A DNA stretch of 5,666 nt, taken from positions 1 to 5,666 of the forward strand of contig LJUF01000241.1 of the NCBI GenBank assembly GCA_001303665.1. The letters run 5' to 3'. This document shows positions 1-5,529 of the stretch, piece by piece (position 1 is the first letter of the stretch; the number at the start of each line of letters is the position of its first letter). Both the position numbers and the translations under genes were made by a program. The stretch comes from Phycisphaerae bacterium SM23_33. Lineage in GTDB: Bacteria > Planctomycetota > Phycisphaerae > SM23-33. Below the pieces are notes generated by a model that searched no databases, was not told the DNA's origin, and worked only from the letters and a program-made list of their open reading frames with translations.

Positions 1-38
1 ATTGTTACCAGGTTCAGCCCAATGCGATGAGTTGGCAT
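1..38 (-). CDS. Probable 5' end of a further operon gene (partial, product unknown)
   Basis: Downstream of the sulfatase stop, an ATG at 38 opens a frame that runs off the window edge. It reads MPTHRIGLNLVT and then one incomplete codon. An AGGGAG Shine-Dalgarno match lies at 45-50, with six bases between GGGAG and the ATG. The gap from the sulfatase stop is 43 bases with no terminator-like hairpin, so the gene would continue the same minus-strand operon. Twelve residues are too few to name a family. A short start followed by a hydrophobic beta strand (RIGLNLV) would suit the first strand of a TIM barrel or a Rossmann fold, but that is only a guess. The call rests on the ribosome binding site, the open frame and the spacing. 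Confidence 0.45.
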   Translation of the reverse strand, partial: MPTHRIGLNLVT

Positions 39-81
39 CCTCTTCTCCCTTGGCCAGCCGGATCGAATCTTCGCGGCCGGC

Positions 82-1479
82 TCAGCGGCGGACGACGGCG
101 GGGTCCGGCTCCAGCGCCGTCGCCACGTGCTCGTTCAGCATGGATTGTAGCCGGGCGCGGACATCTGCCGCGGCCGGGTCTTCGGCGATGTTAGTCTGCT
201 CGGCCGGATCGGCCTGCCGGTCGGTCAGGAAAACGTCGCGGTCGGGGTCGTCGGCCGGCCGGCCGTCGATGCGGACGTTGCAGTCCAGCCGGTATTGGGC
301 CGTGCGGATGCACGCCCGCCGCGGCCAGCCGCGCCCGCCGACGTACTCGCCCTTGCCCAGGTTGGGAAAGGCCTTGCTGTCGGGCAGGCCGAAGCCGATG
401 CTCGAATACACCGCCTCGGGGGCCTCGTCGGCGAACAGGTCGCGCCCCCGGAACTGCTTCGGCGCGGTCATGCCGCACAGGCCGAACAGCGTGCGGGCCA
501 GGTCCAGGCCCTGGCAGATGTCGCTCCGAACCGTCCCGGCCGGCAGCACGCCGGGCAAGGAGATCAGCCGGGGAATGCGGTGCACCTGCGGGGCGAAGAT
601 GTGCTTGGCGTAGCAGCCGCCCTCGCCCAGCGAGGCCCCGTGGTCGGAGTCGAAGACGACGATGGTTTGGCGCTGCTGGTCGGTGCGGCGAAGGAAGTCC
701 AGGACCAGGCCCACCTGGGAGTCGATCCAGGCCACCAGGCCGTAGTAGTAGGCCTGGGCGAGCTGGATCTGCTCGCCCGTCAGGGAATCGGCGGCGACGA
801 CCTGGGCGAAGCGGCGCTCGAAGGCGCTGACCTGCGGGGCTTCGGTGAGGTGGTCGCGGAAGCTCGCGGGCGGGTACAGGCTGTCGAAAGGCGGCGGCGG
901 GCACACGGGCGTGTGGGGCTGGAGGTAGGACAGCCGCGCCAGCCACGGGCGGTCTGCCTCGGTCAGCCAGGCCAGGGCGTTGCGGGTGACCTGCTCGGCC
1001 GGGAAGGGCTTGCGCGAGCGGAAGCGCCCGCCGATGAAGGTGCCCACGCCGGGGCTGATCATGTCCTTGTCCCGGCAGCCGGCCTGCACCTCTTTCATGC
1101 CGGCGCCCTCGGGGCGGCGATGCTGCCACGGCTGCATCTGCGGCGGGACGTGCAGCTTGCCGAAGTCGGCCGTGGCGTAGCCGCGGGCGGCGAACATCTC
1201 CGGGAAGGTCGTCATCGGGCGGGGGATCTGGAACCGCTTCCAGCTGCCCTCGTTGTGATAGACGCCGCTGCCTTCCGGATGCAGCCCGGTCAGCACCGAG
1301 ACGCGCGAGGGCACGCACACCGGGGAGTCGCAGAAGCAGTTCTCGAAGCGCACCCCCGCCTCGGCGATGGAGTCGATGTTGGGCGTGTCGGGCTGGAACT
1401 GGTCGTTGCCGTAGCAGCCCAGGGCGTCGGCCCGCAGCTCGTCGCAGTAGATCCACAGGATGTTCGGCTTCCCGCTCAT
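82..1479 (-). CDS. Sulfatase / phosphonate monoester hydrolase-type enzyme, formylglycine-dependent, no signal peptide
   Basis: A 465-residue alkaline-phosphatase-superfamily hydrolase, expected to cleave sulfate or phosphonate/phosphate esters. The maturation motif is C55-V-P-S-R59 followed by L63-T-G; in this family the cysteine is oxidised to formylglycine by a separate enzyme, not encoded here. Other active-site elements visible are D13 at the end of the first strand, GKLH (107-110), PHTP (188-191), and FDSDHG (276-281) with K292 downstream. The metal ligands read as D13, D279 and H280. That resembles the phosphonate monoester hydrolase and choline-sulfatase branch more than classic arylsulfatases, which have an Asp-Asp pair and Asp-Asn. 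The protein begins directly with the core strand (KPNILWIYCDELRAD), so there is no signal peptide or lipobox and a cytoplasmic site is likely. The start lies 4 bases after the preceding stop, with GAGG eight bases upstream inside that gene's last codons, which implies translational coupling. Length is normal for the family. The substrate cannot be read from sequence. Confidence 0.93.
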   Translation of the reverse strand: MSGKPNILWIYCDELRADALGCYGNDQFQPDTPNIDSIAEAGVRFENCFCDSPVCVPSRVSVLTGLHPEGSGVYHNEGSWKRFQIPRPMTTFPEMFAARGYATADFGKLHVPPQMQPWQHRRPEGAGMKEVQAGCRDKDMISPGVGTFIGGRFRSRKPFPAEQVTRNALAWLTEADRPWLARLSYLQPHTPVCPPPPFDSLYPPASFRDHLTEAPQVSAFERRFAQVVAADSLTGEQIQLAQAYYYGLVAWIDSQVGLVLDFLRRTDQQRQTIVVFDSDHGASLGEGGCYAKHIFAPQVHRIPRLISLPGVLPAGTVRSDICQGLDLARTLFGLCGMTAPKQFRGRDLFADEAPEAVYSSIGFGLPDSKAFPNLGKGEYVGGRGWPRRACIRTAQYRLDCNVRIDGRPADDPDRDVFLTDRQADPAEQTNIAEDPAAADVRARLQSMLNEHVATALEPDPAVVRR

Positions 1480-1483
1480 GCCC

Positions 1484-2332
1484 TCATCCTCTTTTGGCTT
1501 CCGGCTGGGTTTGCCTCAGGATTTCCCTGACGAAGGCGGCGTTCTCGGCGGCCTGGTTGCTGTACTTCTGAAACATGCCCACCACCACGGCGTCGGTGGG
1601 CTTGATGTTGTCGAAGGCGAACTGGAAGGCCGCTCTTGTGCTTTGGGGGGTGGCGCAGTTTCGGCTGGCGGCCATCAGCTTGAAGCCCAGGCAGGGCTTG
1701 GGGACCTGGCGCATCACCATCGTCATGCGCGGCGGGTCTTCCCGGGGGAAGCGGTCGCGGGCGTAGGCGTTCTGGTCCACGGCCGGGGCCGACTTGTACC
1801 CGCGGGCCAGATCGTAGAAGCAGGTCATGTAGAAGTCCGTGGGCCAGCCCTTCTCCTCGATGTACTGCACGACCTCGGGGATGTGCGTCCCCACGCCGGT
1901 CGGCAGGTGCGTGTCCTTCATGGCCTTGACGATGTCGCCGACGGCGTCGATCTTTCCGGCGTGCCAGGAGTTGTCGGTGTGGGTGCCGTGGTGGTAGATG
2001 GCGATGGGCTCGTAGCGGACGATCTCGGCGATGTTGGCCTTGATGTCGGCGAACTCCGAGGCGGTCTGGGCGATCCACTGCATCTTCCCGCCGCCCAGCC
2101 GGTGCTCCAGGTACGCCCGCATCTGGTGGCGGTCGCCGCGGGACTGGAAGGTGTTGATGCCCTGCCGCCAGCACTCATCCAGCAGGGCCTGGACGTTGGG
2201 CATGGTGTAGTAGGTAAGCATGTCCCGATCCATCTCCGCCGAGACGTGGGAGATGCCGTGCAGGGGGTTGCCCCCGCAGATCAGCCGCGTCACCGGGCGC
2301 CCGCACACGTCAATGGTCGGGAGGATATCCAT
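1484..2332 (-). CDS. Aldo/keto-reductase-like TIM-barrel protein lacking an obvious catalytic tetrad
   Basis: A 282-residue protein with the order of landmarks of an aldo/keto reductase. There is an N-terminal hairpin and first strand (GRPVTRLICGGNPLHG, 11-26), a second strand GINTF (58-62), a third MQWIAQT (84-90), a fourth PIAIYHHGTHTD (109-120), and a late GVGTHIPE segment (146-153). The C-terminal strands are CLGFKLMA (214-221) and DAVVVGM (247-253), where real AKRs bind the NADP phosphate. Where AKRs carry the Asp and Tyr of the tetrad (pattern like FDTAxxYG), this protein has FQSRGDRH (62-69), and the lysine strand appears to end in QTAS. Only a histidine near 114-115 could correspond to the AKR histidine. 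It may be a non-redox binding protein or a divergent enzyme. No signal peptide. The ATG at 2332 lies 5 bases after the glycosylase stop; an in-frame GTG at 2341 overlaps that stop (GTGA) and would add three residues. Neither has a strong Shine-Dalgarno, which fits coupled translation. Family assignment is by pattern, not alignment. Confidence 0.8.
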   Translation of the reverse strand: MDILPTIDVCGRPVTRLICGGNPLHGISHVSAEMDRDMLTYYTMPNVQALLDECWRQGINTFQSRGDRHQMRAYLEHRLGGGKMQWIAQTASEFADIKANIAEIVRYEPIAIYHHGTHTDNSWHAGKIDAVGDIVKAMKDTHLPTGVGTHIPEVVQYIEEKGWPTDFYMTCFYDLARGYKSAPAVDQNAYARDRFPREDPPRMTMVMRQVPKPCLGFKLMAASRNCATPQSTRAAFQFAFDNIKPTDAVVVGMFQKYSNQAAENAAFVREILRQTQPEAKRG

Positions 2333-2337
2333 GTGGC

Positions 2338-3147
2338 TCACTTGCTTGGCATGCCCAGCTCTCTCATTACCTCTTGCAGGTCGGACCAGACCTTCTGCCG
2401 GTTCTCCGGGGTGTACGCCCGCAGCAGGTAGGCCGGGTGAAAGGTCGGCATGACCTTGATGTCGGCCAGGTCGGCATCCAGCATGGGCAGCGACTGCCAC
2501 TGCCCGCGCAGCCGGCTGATGCCCGCGGTGGTGTGCAGCAGGGCGTGGGTGGCGGGGTTGCCCAGGGCGGCAATGACCCTCGGCCGGATGATCTTCAGTT
2601 GCTTGACCAGGTGGTCCCAGCAGGCGGCGACCTCATCGGCGGTGGGGCTGCGGTTGCCGGGCGCGCGGCACTTGATGACGTTGCAGATGTAGACGTCGGC
2701 GCGTTTCAGGCCCATGGCCCGGATCATCTTGGTCAGCAGCTCGCCGGCCCGGCCGACGAAGGGCCGGCCCTGCTTGTCCTCTTCCTCGCCGGGGCCTTCG
2801 CCGATGAAGACCAGCCTGGCGTCGGGATTGCCCTCGCCGAAGACCACGTTCTTGCGGCCGCGGCACAGCCCGCACCGGGTGCAGCCGAGCACCTCGTTGG
2901 TCTCCAGGCCCTCCAGCTCGGCGGCCTTTCGCTTGGCCTGGCCGGTGAAGGCCTTGGGATCCGGCGGCGGGGGAATCCCCCGCGCCGTGGAAGTGCGGGC
3001 GGGCCGAACCGGCTCGGCCGGCTGGACCGGCCCGGCCGACTGCGCGGGAAGCACCGTGCCGGGCGCCAGGGCCTCGCCCGCCAGCACGCGGTCGGTCTCG
3101 ATGAGCTGTCTCGCCGCCCGCCGCAGCCGCTGCAGTTCGTCTTGCAT
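2338..3147 (-). CDS. Family 4 uracil-DNA glycosylase (4Fe-4S, thermophile-type UDGa)
   Basis: A 269-residue enzyme that removes uracil from DNA in base-excision repair, in the cytoplasm. The four cluster cysteines are C89-x2-C92 and C160-x15-C176, the spacing I recall for the Thermus family 4 enzyme. Catalytic and DNA-contact motifs are present in order: VFGEGNPDA (102-110), GEGPGEEED (116-124), GRPFVGRAGELL (127-138), NVIKCRAPGNRSPT (156-169), and HPAYLLR (237-243). The catalytic fold begins near residue 80. Before it lies a short basic helix (1-25) and a Pro/Ala-rich, probably disordered linker (about 28-66) with an imperfect PV(Q/R)PA repeat; other family 4 proteins often have a variable N-terminal extension. 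Extra cysteines C95 and C155 lie near the cluster ligands. The start was set at MQDELQRL because GGAGG sits six bases upstream; an earlier in-frame ATG at 3189 would add 14 arginine-rich residues and lacks that site. It is the first gene of a tight run with the AKR-like and sulfatase genes. Confidence 0.95.
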   Translation of the reverse strand: MQDELQRLRRAARQLIETDRVLAGEALAPGTVLPAQSAGPVQPAEPVRPARTSTARGIPPPPDPKAFTGQAKRKAAELEGLETNEVLGCTRCGLCRGRKNVVFGEGNPDARLVFIGEGPGEEEDKQGRPFVGRAGELLTKMIRAMGLKRADVYICNVIKCRAPGNRSPTADEVAACWDHLVKQLKIIRPRVIAALGNPATHALLHTTAGISRLRGQWQSLPMLDADLADIKVMPTFHPAYLLRAYTPENRQKVWSDLQEVMRELGMPSK

Positions 3148-3153
3148 GGCTCG

Positions 3154-3158
3154 CCTCC
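3154..3158 (-). promoter_or_regulatory. Shine-Dalgarno site deciding the glycosylase start
   Basis: On the minus strand the sequence reads GGAGG, then CGAGCC, then the ATG at 3147. This is a full-strength site at six-base spacing. It is the reason for choosing the 269-residue form over the 283-residue form that would start at 3189. Confidence 0.8.
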
Positions 3159-3170
3159 AGCCTCGGTCGG

Positions 3171-3187
3171 GCCGGCGCTTGGCCGGC
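3171..3187 (-). repeat. Small GC hairpin in the glycosylase leader
   Basis: GCCGGC occurs twice (3171-3176 and 3182-3187), separated by five bases. Because GCCGGC is its own reverse complement, the two copies can form a six-pair stem. It ends 12 bases upstream of the Shine-Dalgarno site, so it would not hide it. In DNA this rich in G and C such a stem can arise by chance. Confidence 0.4.
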
Positions 3188-3204
3188 ACCTCATGGCCTC
3201 GTCA

Positions 3205-3231
3205 GGCGGCATTGTCGCGAAAGAAGCCGCC
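3205..3231 (-). repeat. GGCGGC/GCCGCC inverted repeat in the glycosylase leader
   Basis: GGCGGC at 3205-3210 pairs with GCCGCC at 3226-3231 across a 15-base loop. There is no U-tract after it on either strand, so it is not an intrinsic terminator. It could be a leader stem or mRNA-end structure, or a chance match. Confidence 0.35.
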
Positions 3232-3304
3232 AATTACACGAGTTTACACCGGACTTGGGCGGACTTTTCCCCCTTTCGGCTGGGGTAGGCGAGGCCGCTT
3301 CGTC

Positions 3305-5317
3305 TCATGAGCCGCTTGGTTCGACGTCTTCGATGTCGTCGGCCGGCATGCGGCCTACGCCGATGAAGATCCGGAAGCGATCCTTGGCTTCGAGCGCGAC
3401 GGCCTTGCAGTGGATGCTCAAGCCGTCCATGTCGTGTTCGACGTGGGTTGCCCGCCAGCGCCCGTTGGGTGCGGTGTCGCCTTGGTCGCTGCCCCAGGAG
3501 CGAATGTTGGGCTTGGTGCACATGTGCTTCAGCTTGTAGGGACGGCCGGCGCCGCTGCCGTCTGAAGGGACCACGCGGAGGGTTAGCACGGCCGGCTCGC
3601 CGCCGGGACCGGTCTGGTACACGCCGACGGGTTCATCGAGCCCGACCTCCCGGGCAGTCGGCGGGCTGTTCTGGCTGACCTTGATGAAGCCGACCTCCTC
3701 GAACAAGGCCGGGTCCGGCGGGCGGTCGGCGAGCTTCTCGTCGCCGAGCTTCTCGGCCAGCGAGCGGATGCGGCCTTGGAAGGCATCCCTGTTCTCAGCG
3801 CTCCACAGCAGAGCCTTGACCCGTTCCAGGGCGCGCCTGGCCTTCTCGGTCTGCTTGCGGGCTTCGTAATGTTCCGCCAGCCGCATGAGGGCTGACGGCT
3901 GGCTGCTCCCGTGCTGCTCCAGCAGATTGATGAACCTCTGGCGCTGCGTCTGGTCGAACATATGTTCGAAGATGGCCAGCGTCTCGAGCTGGGCCGGCTG
4001 GGAGAACAGCTTTTCCAGGGCCGCCGCCAGCTCCTTGTCGGAGAGGCGCTGCTGATAGTGCGCGTACAGGGTGATCGGCCTGGGCTTCTCTTCGTCGGCT
4101 CGTTTGAAGATCCACACGCCGGTGGGCTCGCGGCGGAAGGGGCGGAAGATCTTGATGCGAACATCGCCTTTCTGCATGAGCACGCTGGGGCCTTCCTCGT
4201 CCGACAGGCTGCTCATGAGGTCCCGCCATCCCTGGGCCGCCAGCTTGCTTCGGATCTGCTTCAGCGCCTGCGCCGCCCCGCCGCGGACCTCCAGCCGCCA
4301 GAAGCTTTCGTTGTGCTTCAGCAGGCCGAAATACGAGAACAGCTTCTGCGGGCCGAGTTCGCGGAGCGGCCCGGGCAGCTCGGCCGGGCGAAAGGTACCG
4401 TGGAACGCGGCCGGCAGTTCGGGCATCGGGCCGAACTTGTCGCGCCACTGCGAGAAGCTCTTTTCCAGCTCCCCGCCGATGTGTTCCGCGATGTTCTTGG
4501 CCGCCATGCTATGCTTCTGCGATTCGTAGCCGGTCGTGCTGCTCTTGTGGTGAAGCGTCTCCTGCCAGTCGAACCGCAGCAGGGGCGGGTTCCTGTGGTC
4601 GATGTAACCGGCTCGGCTGGCCCAGGGCACGAGCCCAGCGGCTGTCACCAGCGTCGCTTTGAGCTGGCGCGCGTACGGCAGGTTCGTCGTGCTGGTCTCC
4701 TGCAATCGCAGCCGCACGTACACGTCCGGGGCAAGCTGCCCGTCGGGTGGGAATCGGCCCCCGCCGTACACGGCGACCTGCTCGACGTGCGGCAGATCGG
4801 CCAGCCGCCCTGCCAAGTCATCCGCCACCATGCGCAGCAGCCCGTCATGGTTTTCATTGACGATGACGATCCGCCGGCAGGCGAAGCGGGTATTGTCGCC
4901 CGAGGTTACGGCGCTGGTGGACTCCGTGCGATTCTCGGCTTCGATCCTGGCCGCTTCGGCGTGGAAGATCGGCTTGCCGTCCGCCCCCGAATGGCCCACC
5001 AGCGGCTCCATCCACAGGTGTGTCAGGCCGGGGAAGTTCACCACAAAGCCCAACACTCCAATGACGGCCAGGCCCGACACGACCACCGCCGACGACCACG
5101 GCTTCGGGCGGGCCGCCGGCGATTTGAAGGCGCCGAAGACCAGATACAGCAACGTCATCAGCGGGTTGACGAAGACGAAGCTCGCCAGCCAGAGCCAGCG
5201 AGTCTTTCGCTCATCACCCAGGATGGGGAAGAACCGCCGCCGACAGATGCAGTGCACCAGAAGGCCCAGCCACACGACCCCGTATCCGACAAGCAGCACA
5301 TAGAAGAGATAGCGCAT
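3305..5317 (-). CDS. Large membrane-anchored protein of unknown function
   Basis: A 670-residue protein that I do not recognise. The N terminus has three hydrophobic segments: residues 4-25, followed by a basic stretch (CRRRFF) that suggests a cytoplasmic loop; 41-63; and 76-97. A large, mostly hydrophilic region follows. Residues 148-205 alternate strand and helix (RIVIVNENHDG, then a helix, then QVAVYGGG, then DVYVRLRLQ), suggesting an alpha/beta domain. Residues 236-310 are rich in aromatic, His and Arg residues (GYIDHRNPPLLRFDWQ, HKSSTTGYES). Residues 472-527 are charged helices resembling a TPR-like pair. The last 130 residues look beta-rich. No catalytic motif, lipobox or cleavable signal is evident. 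If the second hairpin enters and the third segment exits, the bulk would lie outside the cytoplasmic membrane, but the topology is uncertain. The start has an AGGAAGG site at six-base spacing and a promoter about 55 bases upstream. It is divergent from a ferredoxin gene. Probably a lineage-specific family. Confidence 0.88.
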   Translation of the reverse strand: MRYLFYVLLVGYGVVWLGLLVHCICRRRFFPILGDERKTRWLWLASFVFVNPLMTLLYLVFGAFKSPAARPKPWSSAVVVSGLAVIGVLGFVVNFPGLTHLWMEPLVGHSGADGKPIFHAEAARIEAENRTESTSAVTSGDNTRFACRRIVIVNENHDGLLRMVADDLAGRLADLPHVEQVAVYGGGRFPPDGQLAPDVYVRLRLQETSTTNLPYARQLKATLVTAAGLVPWASRAGYIDHRNPPLLRFDWQETLHHKSSTTGYESQKHSMAAKNIAEHIGGELEKSFSQWRDKFGPMPELPAAFHGTFRPAELPGPLRELGPQKLFSYFGLLKHNESFWRLEVRGGAAQALKQIRSKLAAQGWRDLMSSLSDEEGPSVLMQKGDVRIKIFRPFRREPTGVWIFKRADEEKPRPITLYAHYQQRLSDKELAAALEKLFSQPAQLETLAIFEHMFDQTQRQRFINLLEQHGSSQPSALMRLAEHYEARKQTEKARRALERVKALLWSAENRDAFQGRIRSLAEKLGDEKLADRPPDPALFEEVGFIKVSQNSPPTAREVGLDEPVGVYQTGPGGEPAVLTLRVVPSDGSGAGRPYKLKHMCTKPNIRSWGSDQGDTAPNGRWRATHVEHDMDGLSIHCKAVALEAKDRFRIFIGVGRMPADDIEDVEPSGS

Positions 5318-5323
5318 GTCCGC

Positions 5324-5330
5324 CCTTCCT
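5324..5330 (-). promoter_or_regulatory. Shine-Dalgarno site of the membrane protein gene
   Basis: On the minus strand AGGAAGG is followed by six bases (GCGGAC) and the ATG at 5317. This supports that start, with the first transmembrane segment beginning at residue 4. Confidence 0.75.
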
Positions 5331-5371
5331 GCCCGCGCTCAAACCGAATGTGGCCTGTCCCGTTGCCGCTG

Positions 5372-5400
5372 AGCATAGTGGGCGGGCGGCGGGCGGGCAA
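5372..5400 (-). promoter_or_regulatory. Sigma70-like promoter of the membrane protein gene
   Basis: On the minus strand TTGCCC (5400-5395) and TATGCT (5377-5372) are separated by exactly 17 bases. Each matches the consensus hexamer at four of six positions, including the key TTG and the TA--T of the -10. Transcription would begin near 5365, leaving a leader of about 48 bases to the ATG. The spacer is extremely GC-rich. Confidence 0.6.
5380..5397 (+). repeat. G-quadruplex motif inside the promoter spacer
   Basis: Four GGG tracts at 5380-5382, 5384-5386, 5391-5393 and 5395-5397 are joined by loops of 1, 4 and 1 bases, which fits the canonical G3/N1-7 quadruplex pattern. The motif is on the plus strand, the template for the membrane protein gene. 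It fills nearly the whole spacer and runs into the -35 hexamer. Confidence 0.6.
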
Positions 5401-5443
5401 GGCGCCGGCGGCCGGGGATGAAGGAAATCCGCCCAACTGGCGC

Positions 5444-5473
5444 TTGATTTGCGCGTCGGGAAATCCGGAAAAT
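5444..5473 (+). promoter_or_regulatory. Weak candidate promoter for the ferredoxin gene
   Basis: TTGATT (5444-5449) and GAAAAT (5468-5473) are 18 bases apart, each with four of six consensus matches. Transcription would begin near 5480 and leave a leader of about 50 bases. The match is weak, but this is the most AT-rich stretch upstream of the gene. Confidence 0.28.
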
Positions 5474-5495
5474 GCTCCCGCCCCGGATCGGGCTC

Positions 5496-5505
5496 GGGTC
5501 GACCC
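5496..5505. repeat. Perfect 10-bp palindrome in the ferredoxin leader
   Basis: GGGTCGACCC is a perfect inverted repeat ending 24 bases before the ferredoxin ATG. It is nested in a longer imperfect pairing between CCGGATCGGG (5483-5492) and CCCGTCCGG (5504-5512), whose right arm reaches into an upstream GGAGG at 5511-5515. It could be a transcription factor operator or a leader hairpin. Confidence 0.4.
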
Positions 5506-5517
5506 CGTCCGGAGGAT

Positions 5518-5523
5518 AGGGGA
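5518..5523 (+). promoter_or_regulatory. Shine-Dalgarno site of the ferredoxin gene
   Basis: AGGGGA is followed by six bases (TCAACC) and the ATG at 5530. A second purine run, GGAGG at 5511-5515, lies 14 bases from the start and is too far to be the main site. Confidence 0.7.
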
Positions 5524-5529
5524 TCAACC

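Larger units (their letters stand above)
3148..3304 (-). other. Intergenic leader between membrane-protein stop and glycosylase start
   Basis: This 157-base gap carries no supportable gene. It holds an AT-richer patch (about 3230-3248, with TGTAAT and TGTAAA on the minus strand), a short direct repeat at 3250-3266, and two GC hairpins at 3171-3187 and 3205-3231. No -35/-10 pair with good spacing could be matched, so whether the glycosylase operon has its own promoter or is read through from the membrane protein gene is open. No stem followed by a U-run was found that would serve as an intrinsic terminator for the upstream gene. Confidence 0.5.
5318..5529. other. Divergent intergenic region (membrane protein / ferredoxin)
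   Basis: These 212 bases separate two genes that point away from each other. They contain the minus-strand promoter at 5372-5400, a G-quadruplex motif within it, a weaker plus-strand promoter candidate at 5444-5473, and a palindrome at 5496-5505 in the ferredoxin leader. A long plus-strand open frame crosses the region, but it is antisense to the membrane protein and is not supported as a gene. Confidence 0.7.

Noticed and set aside
295..1530. Plus-strand open frame of 411 codons over the sulfatase gene
   Set aside because: It is the antisense shadow of a gene with clear catalytic motifs; its composition (Gly, Ala, Arg, Val-rich) is that of a GC-rich antisense frame.
1460..2431. Plus-strand open frame of 323 codons over the AKR-like gene
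   Set aside because: Antisense shadow with low-complexity Gly/Val/Asp/His composition and no motif. The opposite strand encodes a protein with family landmarks and correct operon spacing.
2333..2500. 56-residue N-terminal extension of the AKR-like protein
   Set aside because: It would overlap the glycosylase coding end by over 160 bases and shows no family similarity; the barrel starts at the ATG at 2332 (or GTG at 2341).
2990..3050. CGGC-rich repetitive stretch
   Set aside because: It encodes the Pro/Ala-rich linker of the glycosylase; the repetition follows from codon choice in a low-complexity segment, not a separate DNA repeat.
3148..3189. Fourteen-residue N-terminal extension of the glycosylase (ATG at 3189)
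   Set aside because: The ATG at 3147 has GGAGG at six-base spacing, whereas the extension is arginine-rich, overlaps that ribosome site and the leader hairpin, and lacks its own good site.
2374..3288. Plus-strand open frame of 304 codons over the glycosylase gene
   Set aside because: Antisense to a gene with all family 4 glycosylase motifs; no independent support.
3267..3288. CCCC...GGGG hairpin followed by an A/G run, considered as a terminator for the membrane protein gene
   Set aside because: On the minus strand the stem is only four pairs with an eight-base loop and is followed by AAAA, not a U-tract, so it does not meet the criteria for an intrinsic terminator.
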